From Pseudeuparius sepicola (lineage: Eukaryota > Arthropoda > Insecta > Coleoptera > Anthribidae): a DNA stretch of 64,000 nucleotides. Position numbers and translations under genes: made by a program. Below, one piece after another: positions 10,304 through 22,223 of this stretch. Where the stretch lies: positions 127,047,735-127,111,734 of the forward strand of contig OY987298.1 of NCBI GenBank assembly GCA_963920635.1, written 5' to 3'. Position 1 is the stretch's first letter, and each line of letters opens with the position of its first letter. Below the pieces are notes generated by a model. It worked only from the letters and a program-made list of their open reading frames with translations, was not told the origin of the DNA and did not search any database.

Positions 10304-12731
10304 CCCACTTGGACCTACTGTTCCATATAAGGAACATTTCAATTCCTCTGCTAGATTTTTCTCATTTCGCTATTGATTCATAGATGGCGTAAAATTACAG
10401 GTTAGGAAGTCATTTTTCTACACTTTGACAACTGTCAAACCATTACTTGTGTGGAAGCACTTACAGGAGCATCATTTTTAAGAAGAAATTTATAGTGCAA
10501 AATATTGGTGCGATATGTGGTCGTAAGTATCCTGATAATATTATACATTTTGAAAATATAAAACTATGAGTGCATGCTATAAATACTAAGTAATGGATGT
10601 GCGTTGTCTGGTAAATAATAAATTTTTGTTTACTTACTATTTTTTCACAGAAATGACGCTGTTCCTCTAAAGGAACGGTAGGACAATGCACATCTAAAAT
10701 TATTAGAGAAATTTTAGATGGTCACGTATAGTTATATTTTCAGATACAAATATAGGCCATTAAAACTCCATGAACTTCTCGAAGAACTAGAAGATCCAGA
10801 ACGAATTCCGGATGCTCCAGATGAAATAATTATTTTACCGCCTGATAACGCAAATGAGGATATAACCGACGAAGACTCAGGAGAAGAGGACAATGTTACG
10901 CTGTCTAATTTACCTGGAAGCCAGTTGAGGGCAGAAGTGGCATTTTCAATTCATGGAGTAGAGGGAAATTTTGTTAGTACTTCCAGCAATAGTTGGGATA
11001 GTGATGACGATTTACCCTTGTCACGATTTGTTACAAAGAAGGCAACACACTTAGAAAAAAACAAATCAGCAAAGAAAAAACTTGTTATTGTTTGGTCTGA
11101 TGAATTGAAAAGCGAATTTCCGAAGTGGGTGAAAGAGCATGGCCCTAAAAATGAAGTGAGTCCTACAAATTTATTCAGATATTTTTTCGACGACAATGTA
11201 ATAGACATGCTCGTTAACTATTGTAACTTGTATGCTTCTCAAAAAAATCGCACATGCACAATTTCTAAAGAAGAGTTTTACTGCTTTTTGGGAATTTTAT
11301 TATTGAGCGGATATAATTCGGTAAGCCGTCGAAAAATGTATTGGCAAAATTTCCCAGACACTAACAATAAATTGGTGTGTGAATCAATTTCAAGAGATAG
11401 GTTTCAGTATATAATATCAAATTTACATTGCAATGACAATACATGCCTTCAAGTCAATGACAAATTTTATAAAATGAGACCTCTTTTTGATGCTTTAAAT
11501 GATCGCTTTCAACAGTTTGCACCACTAGAAGAAAACCACAGTGTGGATGAGGCCATGATCCCATATTTCGGTCGGCATGGGTGCAAGCAATTCATCCGGG
11601 GAAAACCAATCCGTTGGGGCTATAAATTTTGGGTAGGAGCTACTAAACAAGGATATATAGTATGGTTTGAGCCATATCAAGGAAGCTCTGCTGTATTGCC
11701 TGAAAAATATAAAGACCTCGGTTTGGGAGCTAGTGTTGTACTGCAGTATTCTGATGTATTGCTTCGTAAAGCTTACATGCCCTTTCATATTTTTTGTGAC
11801 AATTTTTTTACTTCGTACTTTTTACTTGATGAACTGCACCAAAGGAACATTAAATGTACTGGTACTATAAGAGAAAATAGAATACCGTCAGATACTTTAA
11901 AATCCTGCAAAGTTATGGCAAAAGATAAAACAGGTAGTTTTTGTTCCAAAGTTGCAAACGGCAATATTCTTATATGCAAGTGGAAAGATAACAATGTCGT
12001 TTCATTAGCATCAAATTCATTAGATGTTTTACCAACAAAAAACGTCAGAAGATATTCTCGAGCTGAGAAAAAGCACGTTACTATTGATCAACCTTATTTA
12101 GTGAACAAATACAATGAGAATATGGGCGGCGTAGACCGGTCCGACCAAAATATTAGCCTAACTCGAATTTCAATACGTGGAAAAAAGTGGTACTGTCCCC
12201 TTTTCATGCATTGTGTAGATATGGCTGTTCAGAATGCCTGGCAGATTCACAGGCAGAACAATGGAAAGCTAGATCAACTGGCATTTAGAAGAAGTGTTGG
12301 CTTTTCTCGAAACTTACCGGAAAAACACCGAACGCGGGCCTTCTAAACCCCCTAACACCTTACATGAACATTCAAGGTACGATAGATTGGACCATTTAGT
12401 TTTGTACCAAGAAAAGCAGACAAGATGTGGTGTTTGTCACAAAAATTCATTTTTTAAATGTCAAAAGTGTGATGTAGCTCTCCACCCAAAACATTGTTTT
12501 CTAATATATCACACACCTGTTTAGCCATTTAAGATTGTTCAATAAATTTTTTTAGAGATGGTGTAGTAGCTTATTGTCCTACTGTTCTTTTAAAGGAACA
12601 CCACAAAACAGACAAACGGTAGCATTATTTTACTAGCAGCTTTTTTAAATGACAAGTTGAGCATGTCAGTATTTAATATATATTTGAAAAAATACCAAAT
12701 TTTTGACTTCATAATTTCAGGTTTATCTGGG
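10304..12731 (+). mobile_element. piggyBac-like transposon with TTAA target sites
   Basis: TTAA occurs at 10300-10303 and 12732-12735. The terminus inside is CCCACTTGGACCT on the left and, in complement, CCCAGATAAACCT on the right, sharing CCCA and ACCT positions. The 2,428-bp length is typical of piggyBac elements. Subterminal words CCTACTGTTC...GGAAC occur at 10315, 12576 and inverted at 10662, consistent with transposase-binding repeats. The terminal inverted repeats are weak, so the exact ends are inferred mainly from the TTAA pair. Confidence 0.65.
10718..12524 (+). pseudogene. piggyBac transposase, frameshifted near the C-terminus
   Basis: The first frame (10718-12346) has an acidic N-terminus and then the piggyBac transposase domain (DDE_Tnp_1_7). 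The catalytic Asp contexts are visible: HSVDEAMIPYFGRHG, then HIFCDNFFTSYFLL, then ENMGGVDRSDQN. The frame ends abnormally at 12346. The missing C-terminus continues in another frame (12294-12524) and includes the cysteine-rich domain CGVCHKNSFFKCQKC...LHPKHCF that binds the transposon ends. A single indel between about 12294 and 12346 thus separates catalytic core and zinc domain. Otherwise no stop is seen in about 600 codons, so the inactivation appears recent. The annotated start may be a few codons upstream of the true one. Confidence 0.85.
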
Positions 12732-12739
12732 TTAAGGTT

Positions 12740-13796
12740 ATTTATAAGTAAATTAAGAAAGACATGTATTGTTTGAGTTGATAAAATCTGAAATCTGCAT
12801 ACTTTTTTTTCCGGGGAAGATGTTTCCAAGTATTGATGGTTCAGCTGCAGGGTACTCCCATTGTACATACCTACTAGCTATTAGTGGAATCTTATTGGGT
12901 AAATCCTCGGATGAATTTCTCCCTGAATCTGTAGAAAATAATAAATAATAATTATTATTAGTCTTTCATGGTGCACTGGGTATGATACTCGCAGAATCCT
13001 AGATATCATTTTAGTAATTTATTAAAAAGGTATAAAAAAAGACACAGTAGGCAAGTTGTTGCAAATAGAATTGAATTTTTGGAAATCTTTCAACAATCTT
13101 GAACACGAATCCCGACCGATAAATCCCAGGTAGGACAATTTAAAGAAGGCCATGACTCGGGGCACGCTAACGTGCCGTTATTTCACCACCACTGCAGGAA
13201 CGCTAAAATTAATAACGGGGGTACTTCTGTTACATTTTCAGAAAAAAATCAAAATACGTAATTAAGGTGCTGCCGAATGCAACAAGAAGGGAAATTTGAT
13301 TTTCTTAAATTACCTAGGTATATATATATTTTTTTTTTCGAAAAATATACCATTAATTTTAGCATGCATTACTAATTTTAGCCTTGCGCTGTGTGGTAAA
13401 CAGAGCGGCATATAAACGTGCCCCGAGTCTCAACGTTTGAATTAATAAACACCATTTGTAATACTTCTTACCAACGCAAACTATGGGCGAAAATAAAGAT
13501 TGCACAGCATTCTCCTTAATCCTAGAGTTGGACCATTTGCCTCCTGGGTATGTGCATGTACAATCTGGCGTAAAATGCATGTCACAAACCCGTTAGCATA
13601 TTCTTAATGATTCAAGGAGATAATTTAATTTGTTGCTGTAAAAATAGCAGTTTGTTTTATCACAATAAAATCGAGATATTTTACTTACCGTTTTGTCTTT
13701 GGGAAAAATATGCATTTCCATCTTCGACCGTCGCGTCGTTCTTCTTCACAACCAGGTACACAACAAACCAAAACCATTTTAAAAACCAAACCAAAT
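12740..13796. other. Unassigned stretch
   Basis: No supportable gene. A 13-bp inverted pair gactcggggcacg (13154) and cgtgccccgagtc (13417) could mark a small element of about 275 bp, but no target duplication is evident. Confidence 0.35.
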
Positions 13797-13801
13797 AATT
13801 A

Positions 13802-14067
13802 TGTTAAGGACTAAAGTAACATGTCTCTGAACAATTCAAATTTCGCGCATAAGTGCCAGTACGTCCCTATGCTGCCCGCCAGCGAATCACAGCGCCCTGA
13901 CCAGAGGAATGCGCAGTCCGTCAGAAGTTGACGGAGAGAGCGAAAGACGACGCGTCGGCACCAGCACGCTTCAAAAAACCGGTAAACAAAATCTCATTTA
14001 TTTGCGCAAAAAGCTAAACAACGTTTAAACCAGCCTACGGAAATTACAGTCTTCCTAAACTCGACCA
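13802..14067 (+). repeat. 5' LTR of outer BEL/Pao element
   Basis: It begins TGTTAAGGACTAAAG and ends CTCGACCA. It is near-identical to 25687-25952. The few differences, for example cctatgctg against cctgtgctg, suggest a recent insertion, about 98.5% identity by eye. Confidence 0.92.
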
Positions 14068-14408
14068 TATTATTTGGTCTTCGCGCCGAATACAGCAGTA
14101 TTGTCGGTTTCCGTGCCAAAAAACCGCCGCTAAACGAGGCAAGCCGGGTAGTGCGTCGTGAAAACGCCGGTCAACGAGATTTCGTGAGACGATATCCGCT
14201 AAAATAGTGCAAAACAGCACGCTTACTAAAAGATCTTCGCTAAAAAAGTTCGGTATAAAACAATTAAAACACAAGTGAAACAAGGGTATTGGACAAAGGC
14301 TCGGACAAGGTCGGTGAGTCGCTTCCATTTTGTATCCATACCTAAACCTTCCCTCCTTTACAGTCGTGATATTGGTAGGAACGTTTCTTTACTACAAAAT
14401 CAGTCACA

Positions 14409-15480
14409 ATGGAAAATGAAAAAGCCGAATTAGTAAAAAAAACGCGCTAGTATCAAGAGCAAACTTGCATTTTTCACAAATTTCGTTACGAAAATTCAAG
14501 TATCAGAATCTCTGGATGAGCAAACAATTATCCAGTTACAAGATCGCATACAAAAAATTGACGTAGCCTTTTCGGAATTCGAATCTATTCAAACAAGACT
14601 TGAAATTCTGTCGGAAAATGTAGACGCTCAATACGCAGAAAGAAACAACTTTGAAGAAAGTTCTTATTCGGTAATTTCAGCGGCAAAATATTTGCTAAAG
14701 TCAAATACAAAAGATAAAAACGCGCCAGAAGCAACAAGTACTTCCAATAATGAAGCAAAACTTGAAGTCAACAATTCATCACTAGGTTTAGTGAAATTAC
14801 CAGACATTAAATTACCCACTTTTACTGGGGCGATTACAACTCATGGCTAGAGTTTAGGGACACCTTTCGAACAATGATTCATGAAAGAAAAGATGTTAGT
14901 GACATTCAAAAATTCCATTATTTGCGAGCCTCGCTACAGGGACCTCCAAGTGAAATTATAAAAGAAACGTCATTATGTAGTGAAGATTACATATTCGCTT
15001 GGGAGGCGTTATGCAAAAGGTATGACGATGAGGGCTTATTAATTAACAATCACATTGAAGGTATTTTTAAGTTAGAAAAAATAGTCAAAGCGACATCTTT
15101 GAAATTCAGAAATTTAATTTCTGACGTAAACAAACATGTCCGCAGTCTGCGCGTTTTAAAACAACCTGTAGACGCTTGGGATTTACTTTTGATTCACATC
15201 ATATCACAATGTTTAGATAACGCGACAGCAAACAAATTCGAAGAATACAAGTTACACAAAAAATCCAATAACGAAAAAGTAGACTTAAAATCAATGTTAG
15301 AATTTTTGAAAAATCGCGCTGATCTTCTTGAACGTCTAGAAAACAAAAAAACAACTAATACAAAAAAACGAAGATGTCCAGTCACAAAACATGTTTCAAA
15401 AATTCTCAAAAAAAACAGGTCGGTTAGAAAACACAAAGGAAACAATTTATGGGTTGGTCGTATCCCAAGAAAATAATGCC
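14409..15480 (+). pseudogene. Outer BEL/Pao gag (capsid part), broken
   Basis: The likely start is the ATG at 14409 (MENEKAELVKKTR), but that frame stops after 13 codons. The 14840 region shows KLPTFTG followed by a shifted DYNSWLEFRDTF, a small indel in the conserved 'LP.F.G....W..F...F' gag block. From 14874 to 15476 the frame is open: KDVSDIQKFHYLRASLQGPP and SLKFRNLISDVNKHVRSLR match the BEL/Pao gag DUF1759 region. At least two frame breaks make the gag polyprotein non-functional. Confidence 0.75.
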
Positions 15481-16291
15481 AATATCAAACCATGTTCGAT
15501 TTGTCAAGGTCAACACAGAATTTATTCATGCGAAACATTTAGGGGTTTATCTGCGTCGAAAAAACGTGAAGAAGTTAACAGGCTTAAACTGCGCTTAAAT
15601 TGCTTACGACCAGGTCATGAAATACAACATTGTCGCTTGTTTGGATCATGTAAAGAGTGCAGGGCAAGGCACAGCACCTTACTGCATGATTCACTCCAAA
15701 ACAAAGGTACTAATAATTCTCAAAATGCAACAGTTAAAACGGGGCAAAATTCTCAATGCGAACCCAATACAACCTCGAACACAACTGTTTCTTTGTCTTA
15801 TAATACGGCAACAACAACTACTATTTTGGCTACAGTTATTGTAGATATCATAGACAAACGTGGAAATAAACATTCAATCAGAGCTTTGTTGGACTGCGGT
15901 TCACAATCTTGCTTCATAACCGAACGTTTATGCAAAAAACTCAACTTAAACGTAGAAAGGGTCAACTTATTAGTTGAAGGAGAATAAAATCACAACTGTC
16001 GATGCGCGCTGCAATGTTGAAATTTACTCAAAGCATAACGAATTTACCAAAGACTTTCAATGTTATTTGCTACCAGAAATCACAAAATATATTCCAAGTG
16101 TCACATTCAATCTGTCAAATCAGTTTAATATTCCGGAAAACATTGTATTGGCGGATCCAGAGTGGCATTCGGCTAGATCAAAAGATTTGCTAATAGGAGC
16201 GAACATATTCTGGAAAATTTTACGCATCGGTCAGATAGAGCAAGGAAAACATGATCCCATACTTCAAAACACGTGGTTTGTTGTTACCTGA
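15391..16291 (+). pseudogene. Outer BEL/Pao zinc knuckles and aspartic protease, split
   Basis: The first frame (15391-15987) holds the BEL-type zinc knuckles CSICQGQHRIYSC and CLRPGHEIQHC...GSCKECRARH. The protease active site follows as IRALLDCGSQSCFITERLC (LLDCGSQ in place of the common LLDSGSQ). A frame change near 15975-15987 passes into 15974-16291, which carries the second half of the protease domain (ENIVLADPEWH, then DLLIGANIFWKIL). That frame is cut at 16278 by the nested element. Downstream sequence resumes at 22224. Confidence 0.75.
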
Positions 16292-16433
16292 AACCTAAAA
16301 TTATGATGTATTGTTAATAAAAACAAAAAAAGACCAGTTAGACAATTTTGAAAAATAAAAGTCAAAGAATAGTCAAAGTGTTATTTCTAAAAAAAAATAT
16401 ATTAAAACGAGATAATTCGATCTCAAGATAACA
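16279..16433 (+). repeat. 5' LTR of inner BEL/Pao element
   Basis: It is nearly identical to 22069-22223. A TGGTGAAACCCGACG word from 16437, a few bases past the LTR end, is the probable primer-binding site. Confidence 0.9.
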
Positions 16434-16466
16434 TTTTGGTGAAACCCGACGTTGAAGAGAACTAAT

Positions 16467-18174
16467 ATGGAGTCAGAGAAAGATTTCAATACTGCCAGAA
16501 GGTCCAGACGTCTTGGTGCTGGCATTAATTCGAAGTTACCAGAAGACTTTGTGTGGCCCCAGAGATTTAAAGGACACACTCAGGCAGATGGAAAAGCTAA
16601 GTCTACGGTAGAATCTAAACTTGTGAGTGCAAATATTGTAGAAAAATCGAAATCTGTAGCTGAAATTCCTCAAACTCATGATGCAAGCATATTAGAAGTA
16701 AATTTGTTGCCTGCTTATAGTAGAAAGGCATCTACAATGCGTACAACAAGATCCTCAAGAAAAACACAATTAATAGAAATAGAAAAGAAAAAAATTGCGT
16801 TTGAAACTACACGTAAGATTCAAGAATTACGAAAACAGGAAAGGGAAGAAGATATTCGACTATTAGAGATGGAAAGAGAACTTCAAAATGCTATTTTAGA
16901 AGCTGAAAAACTCGAAGAAGACGAAGAAAATTTAAAAACAATTGATTTTGACTTTGACGAACAAAAACTACTAGATGATGAAGATGATGTTACAAATACA
17001 GATAGAGTGAAAAAATGGATAAGTGATCTAAATGATGTTGAAAATGAGAAACTACTTAAACAAAATGAAGTAAACTATTCTAACGACAGCTGTGGAGTGA
17101 AGGCTTTGGGTGAAGCAATCATGAATGCAATAAAATAATGTCCAGTTACGCAAAATGAACACTTTCAAGAAAAAATGCTTGCACGTCAGACGATGGAGAA
17201 AGATTTTCCCGTTTTCGATGGTAATTCTTTAGATTGGCCAATATTTTTCAAGCAATTTAAAAGAATTTGTGAAATGTGTGATTACTCAAATGAAGAAATC
17301 ATGACAAAACTCCAGAAATGTTTAAAAGGAGAAGCCAAAGCTGTAGTTGCAGGTATGATGTTGATGTCTGATAATGTAGACCTTGGAGCTACGCTTTGGT
17401 AGACCAGAGTATATTATTGATATGCTAATTACGAAAACAAAATGCTTGCCGCAGATTAGAGATTCTAATTTAGAAAAAATTATAAATTTTTCTGCCCAAG
17501 TTAATAATATGGTATCCACGATGAAAACCTTGGAATGTATTGGACACATTATGAATCCACAGTTATTAAAAGATTTGATTAATAAATTGCCTGAGCATTT
17601 AAAACTAGATTGGGGAAAAGTAGTATTTCAAAGCCAAATGGATGACACTGTTAGAAGATATGCCAAATTAAATCTTGAAGATTTTGCTCTTTGGCTTTCG
17701 AATGTAGCAAAAGCAGCTTGTTATGTAAGCACTCCATTGTGTATATACAATGATGAGAAAAATCGTACCAAGATGGAAAGAGTTTGTAGCACACAGGAAC
17801 TGGTGAAGAAAGGCTGCCACTACTGTGAGAAGTCTCATCAACAAAAACTGTGCCCGAAAATGCTCGCAGAAGACCATCAACAAAAACTGTGCCCGAAAAT
17901 GCTCGCTGAAGACATAGAAACTAGATGGAAAAATGTCACAGAGAAAAGGCTTTGTTTCAGCTGTTTGAATAAATACCATAGAGCGAACAAATGTAGAGAA
18001 AAAACACCATGTGGAAAAAATGGTTGCACCTTGAACCACCATGCTCTTTTACATAATGTTAATGGTCAATCTCTACTACATGTTAATGAAGAGGTACACC
18101 AGGAGGCAAAGGAACAGGAAAAAACAGAGGAAATACAAGAAACAATATGTACCATAAAACAATATGAAAAATGA
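16467..18174 (+). pseudogene. Inner BEL/Pao gag, one stop and one frameshift
   Basis: From the ATG at 16467 (MESEKDFNTARRSRRLG) the frame runs to a TAA at 17136. It is rich in charged helices (coiled coil about residues 95-160). It resumes in the same frame at 17175 with EKDFPVFDGNSLDWPIFFKQ, the BEL/Pao DUF1759 gag signature, and shifts frame near 17390 into 17383-18174. That part contains RFGRPEYIIDML, the zinc knuckles CHYCEKSHQQKLC and CFSCLNKYHRANKC, and a 39-bp tandem duplication (13 residues, HQQKLCPKMLAED twice) at about 17835-17912 that damages the first knuckle. It ends at TGA 18172-18174, just before the protease frame. Confidence 0.8.
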
Positions 18175-18180
18175 CAAATA

Positions 18181-19815
18181 ATGTTGAGAATGATCCCAGT
18201 GAGATTGTATGGACCCAAAGTTTCGAAAGTTGTGATCGCTCTTTGTGATGAAGCATCAACTGTCACATTAGAAGATTCAGCACTTGTAAAAGAACTTGGA
18301 CTGAACGGAACACCGGAAGCGTTATGTTTACAATGGACCAGTGAAGAAATTACTCTGAGAGAAAATTCTTTACGTATAAATATGGACATATCGAAAACAA
18401 ATGACGGAAGTAAACGATATCCTTTAATAAATGTTATAACTATAAAAGATATGGCACTACCCTATAAACAAATAAATTCAGATATATTAAAAAGAAGATA
18501 TTCTCACCTGAAAGATATACCTCTTCAAAATATAACCAAGAGGCCGACACTACTGATAGGACAAGATAATATTGCTTTGACACTGATTCGTCAGGTCCGG
18601 ATACCAAGGGAAGACATTATAGCGCCAGTAGCAAGCAAATGTGTGTTAGGATGGGCATTGCATGGTCCACTAAATGAAATAAGTGGAGATCCGAAAGCAA
18701 CAACTCTACATATATGTGAAATTCACACAGATGCTGACCAGCAACTTCATGAGTTAGTAAAAAAGTCATTTGCAACTGAATCTTTCGGAATATCAGTAGT
18801 ACTTCCTCAAAAATTGTCCACAGAAGAAGAAAGAGCTGTACAAATAATGAGCAGTACCATTCATCGAACAAAAGAAAGTTATGAAATTGGACTGCTTTGG
18901 AGGAAAGGTAATGAACACCTTCCAGAAAGTAGAAGTAATGCACTCAAACGATTGTGGTGTGTGGAGAAAAAATGTTTGAAAAACAGAAAATTTGGAGATG
19001 AATACTGTGAAAAATTAAAAAGCTGTTTAGACAAAGAATATATAAGAAGATTGTTACCAGAAGAAGCTTCAGTCAGTAACCCAAGAACATGGTATTTGCC
19101 ACATTTTGCGGTGGAGAACCCTAATAAACCCGGGAAGATTCGTCTTGTTTTCGATGCTGCAACCAAATCAAATGGAATAAGCCTAAATGATGTCCTTCTT
19201 CCTGGACCAGATTTGTTACAATCCTTGGTAGCAATACTCTGGAAGTTTCGTCAAAGGAGGTATGCATTTTGTATAGATATTCGTGAAATTTTTCATCAAG
19301 TTTTAGTTAGAACAGAAGACAGATGCTCTCAGAGGTTTCTATGGAGGAATTTAGAGTATAATAGAGAGCCAGAAGAATATGAAATGTGTGTAATGACATT
19401 TGGCGCTACTTGTTCTCCAGTGTGTGCCCAATATGTTAAAAATTACACTGCTGACAAGTTTTCAACTAGTGAAGATGTCCGTAATGCTATAGAGAAGAAG
19501 TTTTACGTAGACGACTATTTAGATTCAAAGGATACCGAAGATGAAGCTTTGAATATGATATTACAAGTTAGAAATGTTCTATCACGTGGAAGCTTTGAAA
19601 TCGTGAATTGGATGACGAACTCTAAAGGTATTCAAGACAAACTTTCTCCCAACATAATGGCAACTATGAAAAATATTGACGATACCTCATTACACCGAGT
19701 TTTAGGACTCTGGTGGGATCCCAAAAATGACGAATTCTTGTTTAAAATCAACTTTGACATAAAGACTGTTGAAGCTGCTACAAAGAGTTTTAAAAGTGGT
19801 TATGTCTCTTTTTGA
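18181..19815 (+). CDS. Inner BEL/Pao pol: aspartic protease and reverse transcriptase
   Basis: 544 codons. Near the N-terminus, VVIALCDEASTVTLEDS is the protease block with the catalytic Asp in an atypical D-E-A-S context. The RT follows: KIRLVFDAATKSNGISLND, then YAFCIDIREIFHQV (first catalytic Asp) and KKFYVDDYLDS (the YVDD box). The frame is the same as the preceding gag piece, separated by one TGA. At 19800-19815 the frame is lost at the conserved 'SLFDPIGL' site, and RNase H continues further on. The enzyme would copy element RNA into DNA. Catalytic residues are intact but the polyprotein is broken. Confidence 0.85.
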   Translation: MLRMIPVRLYGPKVSKVVIALCDEASTVTLEDSALVKELGLNGTPEALCLQWTSEEITLRENSLRINMDISKTNDGSKRYPLINVITIKDMALPYKQINSDILKRRYSHLKDIPLQNITKRPTLLIGQDNIALTLIRQVRIPREDIIAPVASKCVLGWALHGPLNEISGDPKATTLHICEIHTDADQQLHELVKKSFATESFGISVVLPQKLSTEEERAVQIMSSTIHRTKESYEIGLLWRKGNEHLPESRSNALKRLWCVEKKCLKNRKFGDEYCEKLKSCLDKEYIRRLLPEEASVSNPRTWYLPHFAVENPNKPGKIRLVFDAATKSNGISLNDVLLPGPDLLQSLVAILWKFRQRRYAFCIDIREIFHQVLVRTEDRCSQRFLWRNLEYNREPEEYEMCVMTFGATCSPVCAQYVKNYTADKFSTSEDVRNAIEKKFYVDDYLDSKDTEDEALNMILQVRNVLSRGSFEIVNWMTNSKGIQDKLSPNIMATMKNIDDTSLHRVLGLWWDPKNDEFLFKINFDIKTVEAATKSFKSGYVSF

Positions 19816-19980
19816 TCCCATTGGTTTACTTTGTAGTTTTACTATCAGGGGCAAAATACTCATGCAAGATATATGGAGGTCGAAAATTGGATGGGAGGAA
19901 GAACTACCAAAAGAATGCCAAGATACCTGGATAAATTGAACGAATGACTTTGACGAAATTACAAAGATTCGCATTCTTCG

Positions 19981-21054
19981 TTGTTACTTCAAAGGATCTT
20001 TAAACAACATCAGAGTCGAATATTGCATGCTTTCAGCGACAGCAGTGAAAAGGCATTTGCAGCTGCTATTTATCTACGATATGAAACACCGACAAGAACG
20101 CATGTAGTTTTGGTTACTGCTAAAAGCAAGGTGGCCCCCTTCAAACCGTTGTCTATTCCTCGGCTGGAACTACAGGCAGCAGTCATGTCCTGCCGGTTGG
20201 TAAACTCTCTAAAGGCTGAACTTGAAATTTCGGTGTACAAGATCTATTTCTGGACCGATTCTAAGTACGTCTTGAGTTGGATTAGAAGTGACGGGAGGAG
20301 ATTTAAACAATTTGTTGCTCATAGAGTTGGAGAGATCCAGGAAAGCAGCAAAATCGAAGACTGGCGATGGGTTCCATCGGAACTGAATATAGCTGACGAA
20401 GCCACAAAGAAGAGACGTGAACAAAAAGAAGTAATTTCCGAAGCTTGGTTTATGGGACCAACATTTTTGAAGAAACAAATAGAACATTGGCCAGAAGAAG
20501 GTGACGATTTTGACGAAAATAAACACAATGAAGAGTTAAGAAAAACTCATTCGAGCGAAGAAGTTACCTTATTTATTAATCAAGATATAGGTGTGTTACC
20601 TGATATACAGAGATACTCTAACTTAATACGACTGTTACGAACTACTGGATGGTGTTTAAGGTATCTGAAAAACTTAAAAAATAAGGCTGAGGGAAAACCG
20701 CTAACTTTAACAGAACTGTCACCCGAAGAAATAAAACAAGCTGAAAGATTATGGATAAAGGTATGTCAACAAGAAAGTTTTTTGAACGAACTAGAACAAT
20801 TAGAAAACGGACAGAATGTTTCGAAACATAGTAGAATTGCTTCTCTATGTCCTGTTTTAGAAGATGGTGTTTTAGTGATTGGTGGAAAAACCAATCTTGC
20901 CAAATGCATGGTTGAATCTGCCAAGAAACCCATTATTTTAAAGCCTAAAAGTAATTTTACCAAACTTTTGGTCAAACATTACCATGAAAAATACCATCAT
21001 CAGGGGTTTATTAAGACAAAAATTTTGGATTATAAATGGGCGTGCTGCTGTTAA
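19981..21054 (+). pseudogene. Inner BEL/Pao RNase H and integrase N-terminus
   Basis: The frame opens with RILHAFSDSSEKAFAAAIYL (RNase H first Asp) and IPRLELQAAVMSCRLVNSLK (catalytic Glu). IYFWTDSKYVLSWIRS and ELNIADEATKKRR supply the remaining acidic positions. The C-terminal part (about 300-357) enters the integrase zinc-binding region with HYHEKYHHQGFIKTK, then loses frame at 21054. It is normally continuous with the RT upstream. Confidence 0.8.
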
Positions 21055-22081
21055 ACATGCCTTTGTAACATGTCAAACTTGTTTGAATTATAAAGTGAAA
21101 CCTTTAGTACCATTGATGGGACAGCTTCCAATAGTTAGAGTCACACCAGGTCCCTTTGTTAATGTAGGTATGGATGCATTTGGGCCCTTTTTTGTAGCTG
21201 TCGGGAGAAGGAGGGAAAAAAGGTGGGGACTTATTTTTACATGCCTTGCTGTTCGAGCAATCCATCTTGAGATACTCCATACTATGAATACTGACTCAAC
21301 GATTATGGCTATTAGAAGATTTATAGCCAGAAGGGGACAGCCAAGGACTATTTTCTGCGATAATGGTAGTAACTTCAAAGGAGCTGAGAATGAGCTGAAA
21401 CAAAGTCTAGAAAATTTAAATAAAGCTCAGATTACTCGTTCACTTACCATTAAAGGAATTGAAATGAAATTCAATCCACCAGGTGCACCACACATGGGAG
21501 GCTCTTGGGAAAGGCTCATTGGTTTGGTTAAGAAGGTCCTCGGAAAAGTTATATACGATCAATCTCTTCGTGATGAGACATTGAGTACCTTATTCACAGA
21601 GGCGGAAAATATTGTAAATTCTCGGCCAATAACAAAAGTCTCCTCTGATGCTGAAGATTTAGAAAGCTTGACACCCAACCATTTTTTGTTAGGATCTTCT
21701 AATGGGGACCAATTTCAGACACCTGCGTTTACGAGCCCGGACTGTTATAGGCGAGAATGGCGAAAATCACAGATGTTAGTTGACTCATTTTGGAAAAGAT
21801 GGATAAAAGAATACTTACCAACTATAAATAGAAGAACAAAATGGACCATGGATGCAAAAGCTGTAAAAGTTGGGGATGTAGTGGCGCTGTTAGACGAACA
21901 CGCACCGAGATACCATTGGAAACTGGGGAAAATTACTGCAGTTTATCCCGGTCCAGACCAGCGAATAAGAGTTGTAGATGTGAAGACCGCAACTGGAAAT
22001 CAATATAGAAGACCTGTGACGAAAATTTGCCCACTAAATTTGCTAGAATCCTCTAGCGTGGGGGAGGATGTTGTTACCTGA
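20984..22081 (+). pseudogene. Inner BEL/Pao integrase core and C-terminal domain
   Basis: CQTCLNYKVKPLVPLMGQLP follows the zinc-binding part. The catalytic core shows FVNVGMDAFGPFFV (D), then RTIFCDNGSNFKGAENEL (D), then PPGAPHMGGSWERLIGLVKK (E), giving a complete DD-E set. The C-terminal DUF5641-type domain (VGDVVALLDEHAPRYHWKLG) precedes the 3' LTR. The frame differs by one step from 19981-21054, so a single indel near 20985-21050 interrupts pol. Confidence 0.85.
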
Positions 22082-22223
22082 AACCTAAAATTATGATGTA
22101 TTGTTAATAAAAACAAAAAAAGACCAGTTAGACAATTTTGAAAAATAAAAGTCAAAGAATAGTCAAAGTGTTATTTCTAAAAAAAAATATGTTAAAACGA
22201 GATAATTTGATCTCCAGATAACA
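22069..22223 (+). repeat. 3' LTR of inner BEL/Pao element
   Basis: Partner of 16279-16433. It is followed by the target duplication TGGTT and then by outer-element protease/RT sequence. Confidence 0.9.

Larger units (their letters stand above)
16279..22223 (+). mobile_element. Inner BEL/Pao LTR retrotransposon nested in the outer one
   Basis: The 155-bp LTRs at 16279-16433 and 22069-22223 begin TGTTGTTACCTG and end AGATAACA and differ at about three positions. The 5-bp target duplication TGGTT is at 16274-16278 and 22224-22228. The 5,945-bp element has gag, protease-RT-RNase H and integrase in order on the plus strand. Its target is the protease-RT junction of the outer element, so it arrived later. 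Confidence 0.92.

Noticed and set aside
13154..13429. Possible small element with 13-bp inverted ends
   Set aside because: No target duplication, and the match stops after 13-14 bases, so it is only mentioned in the gap entry.
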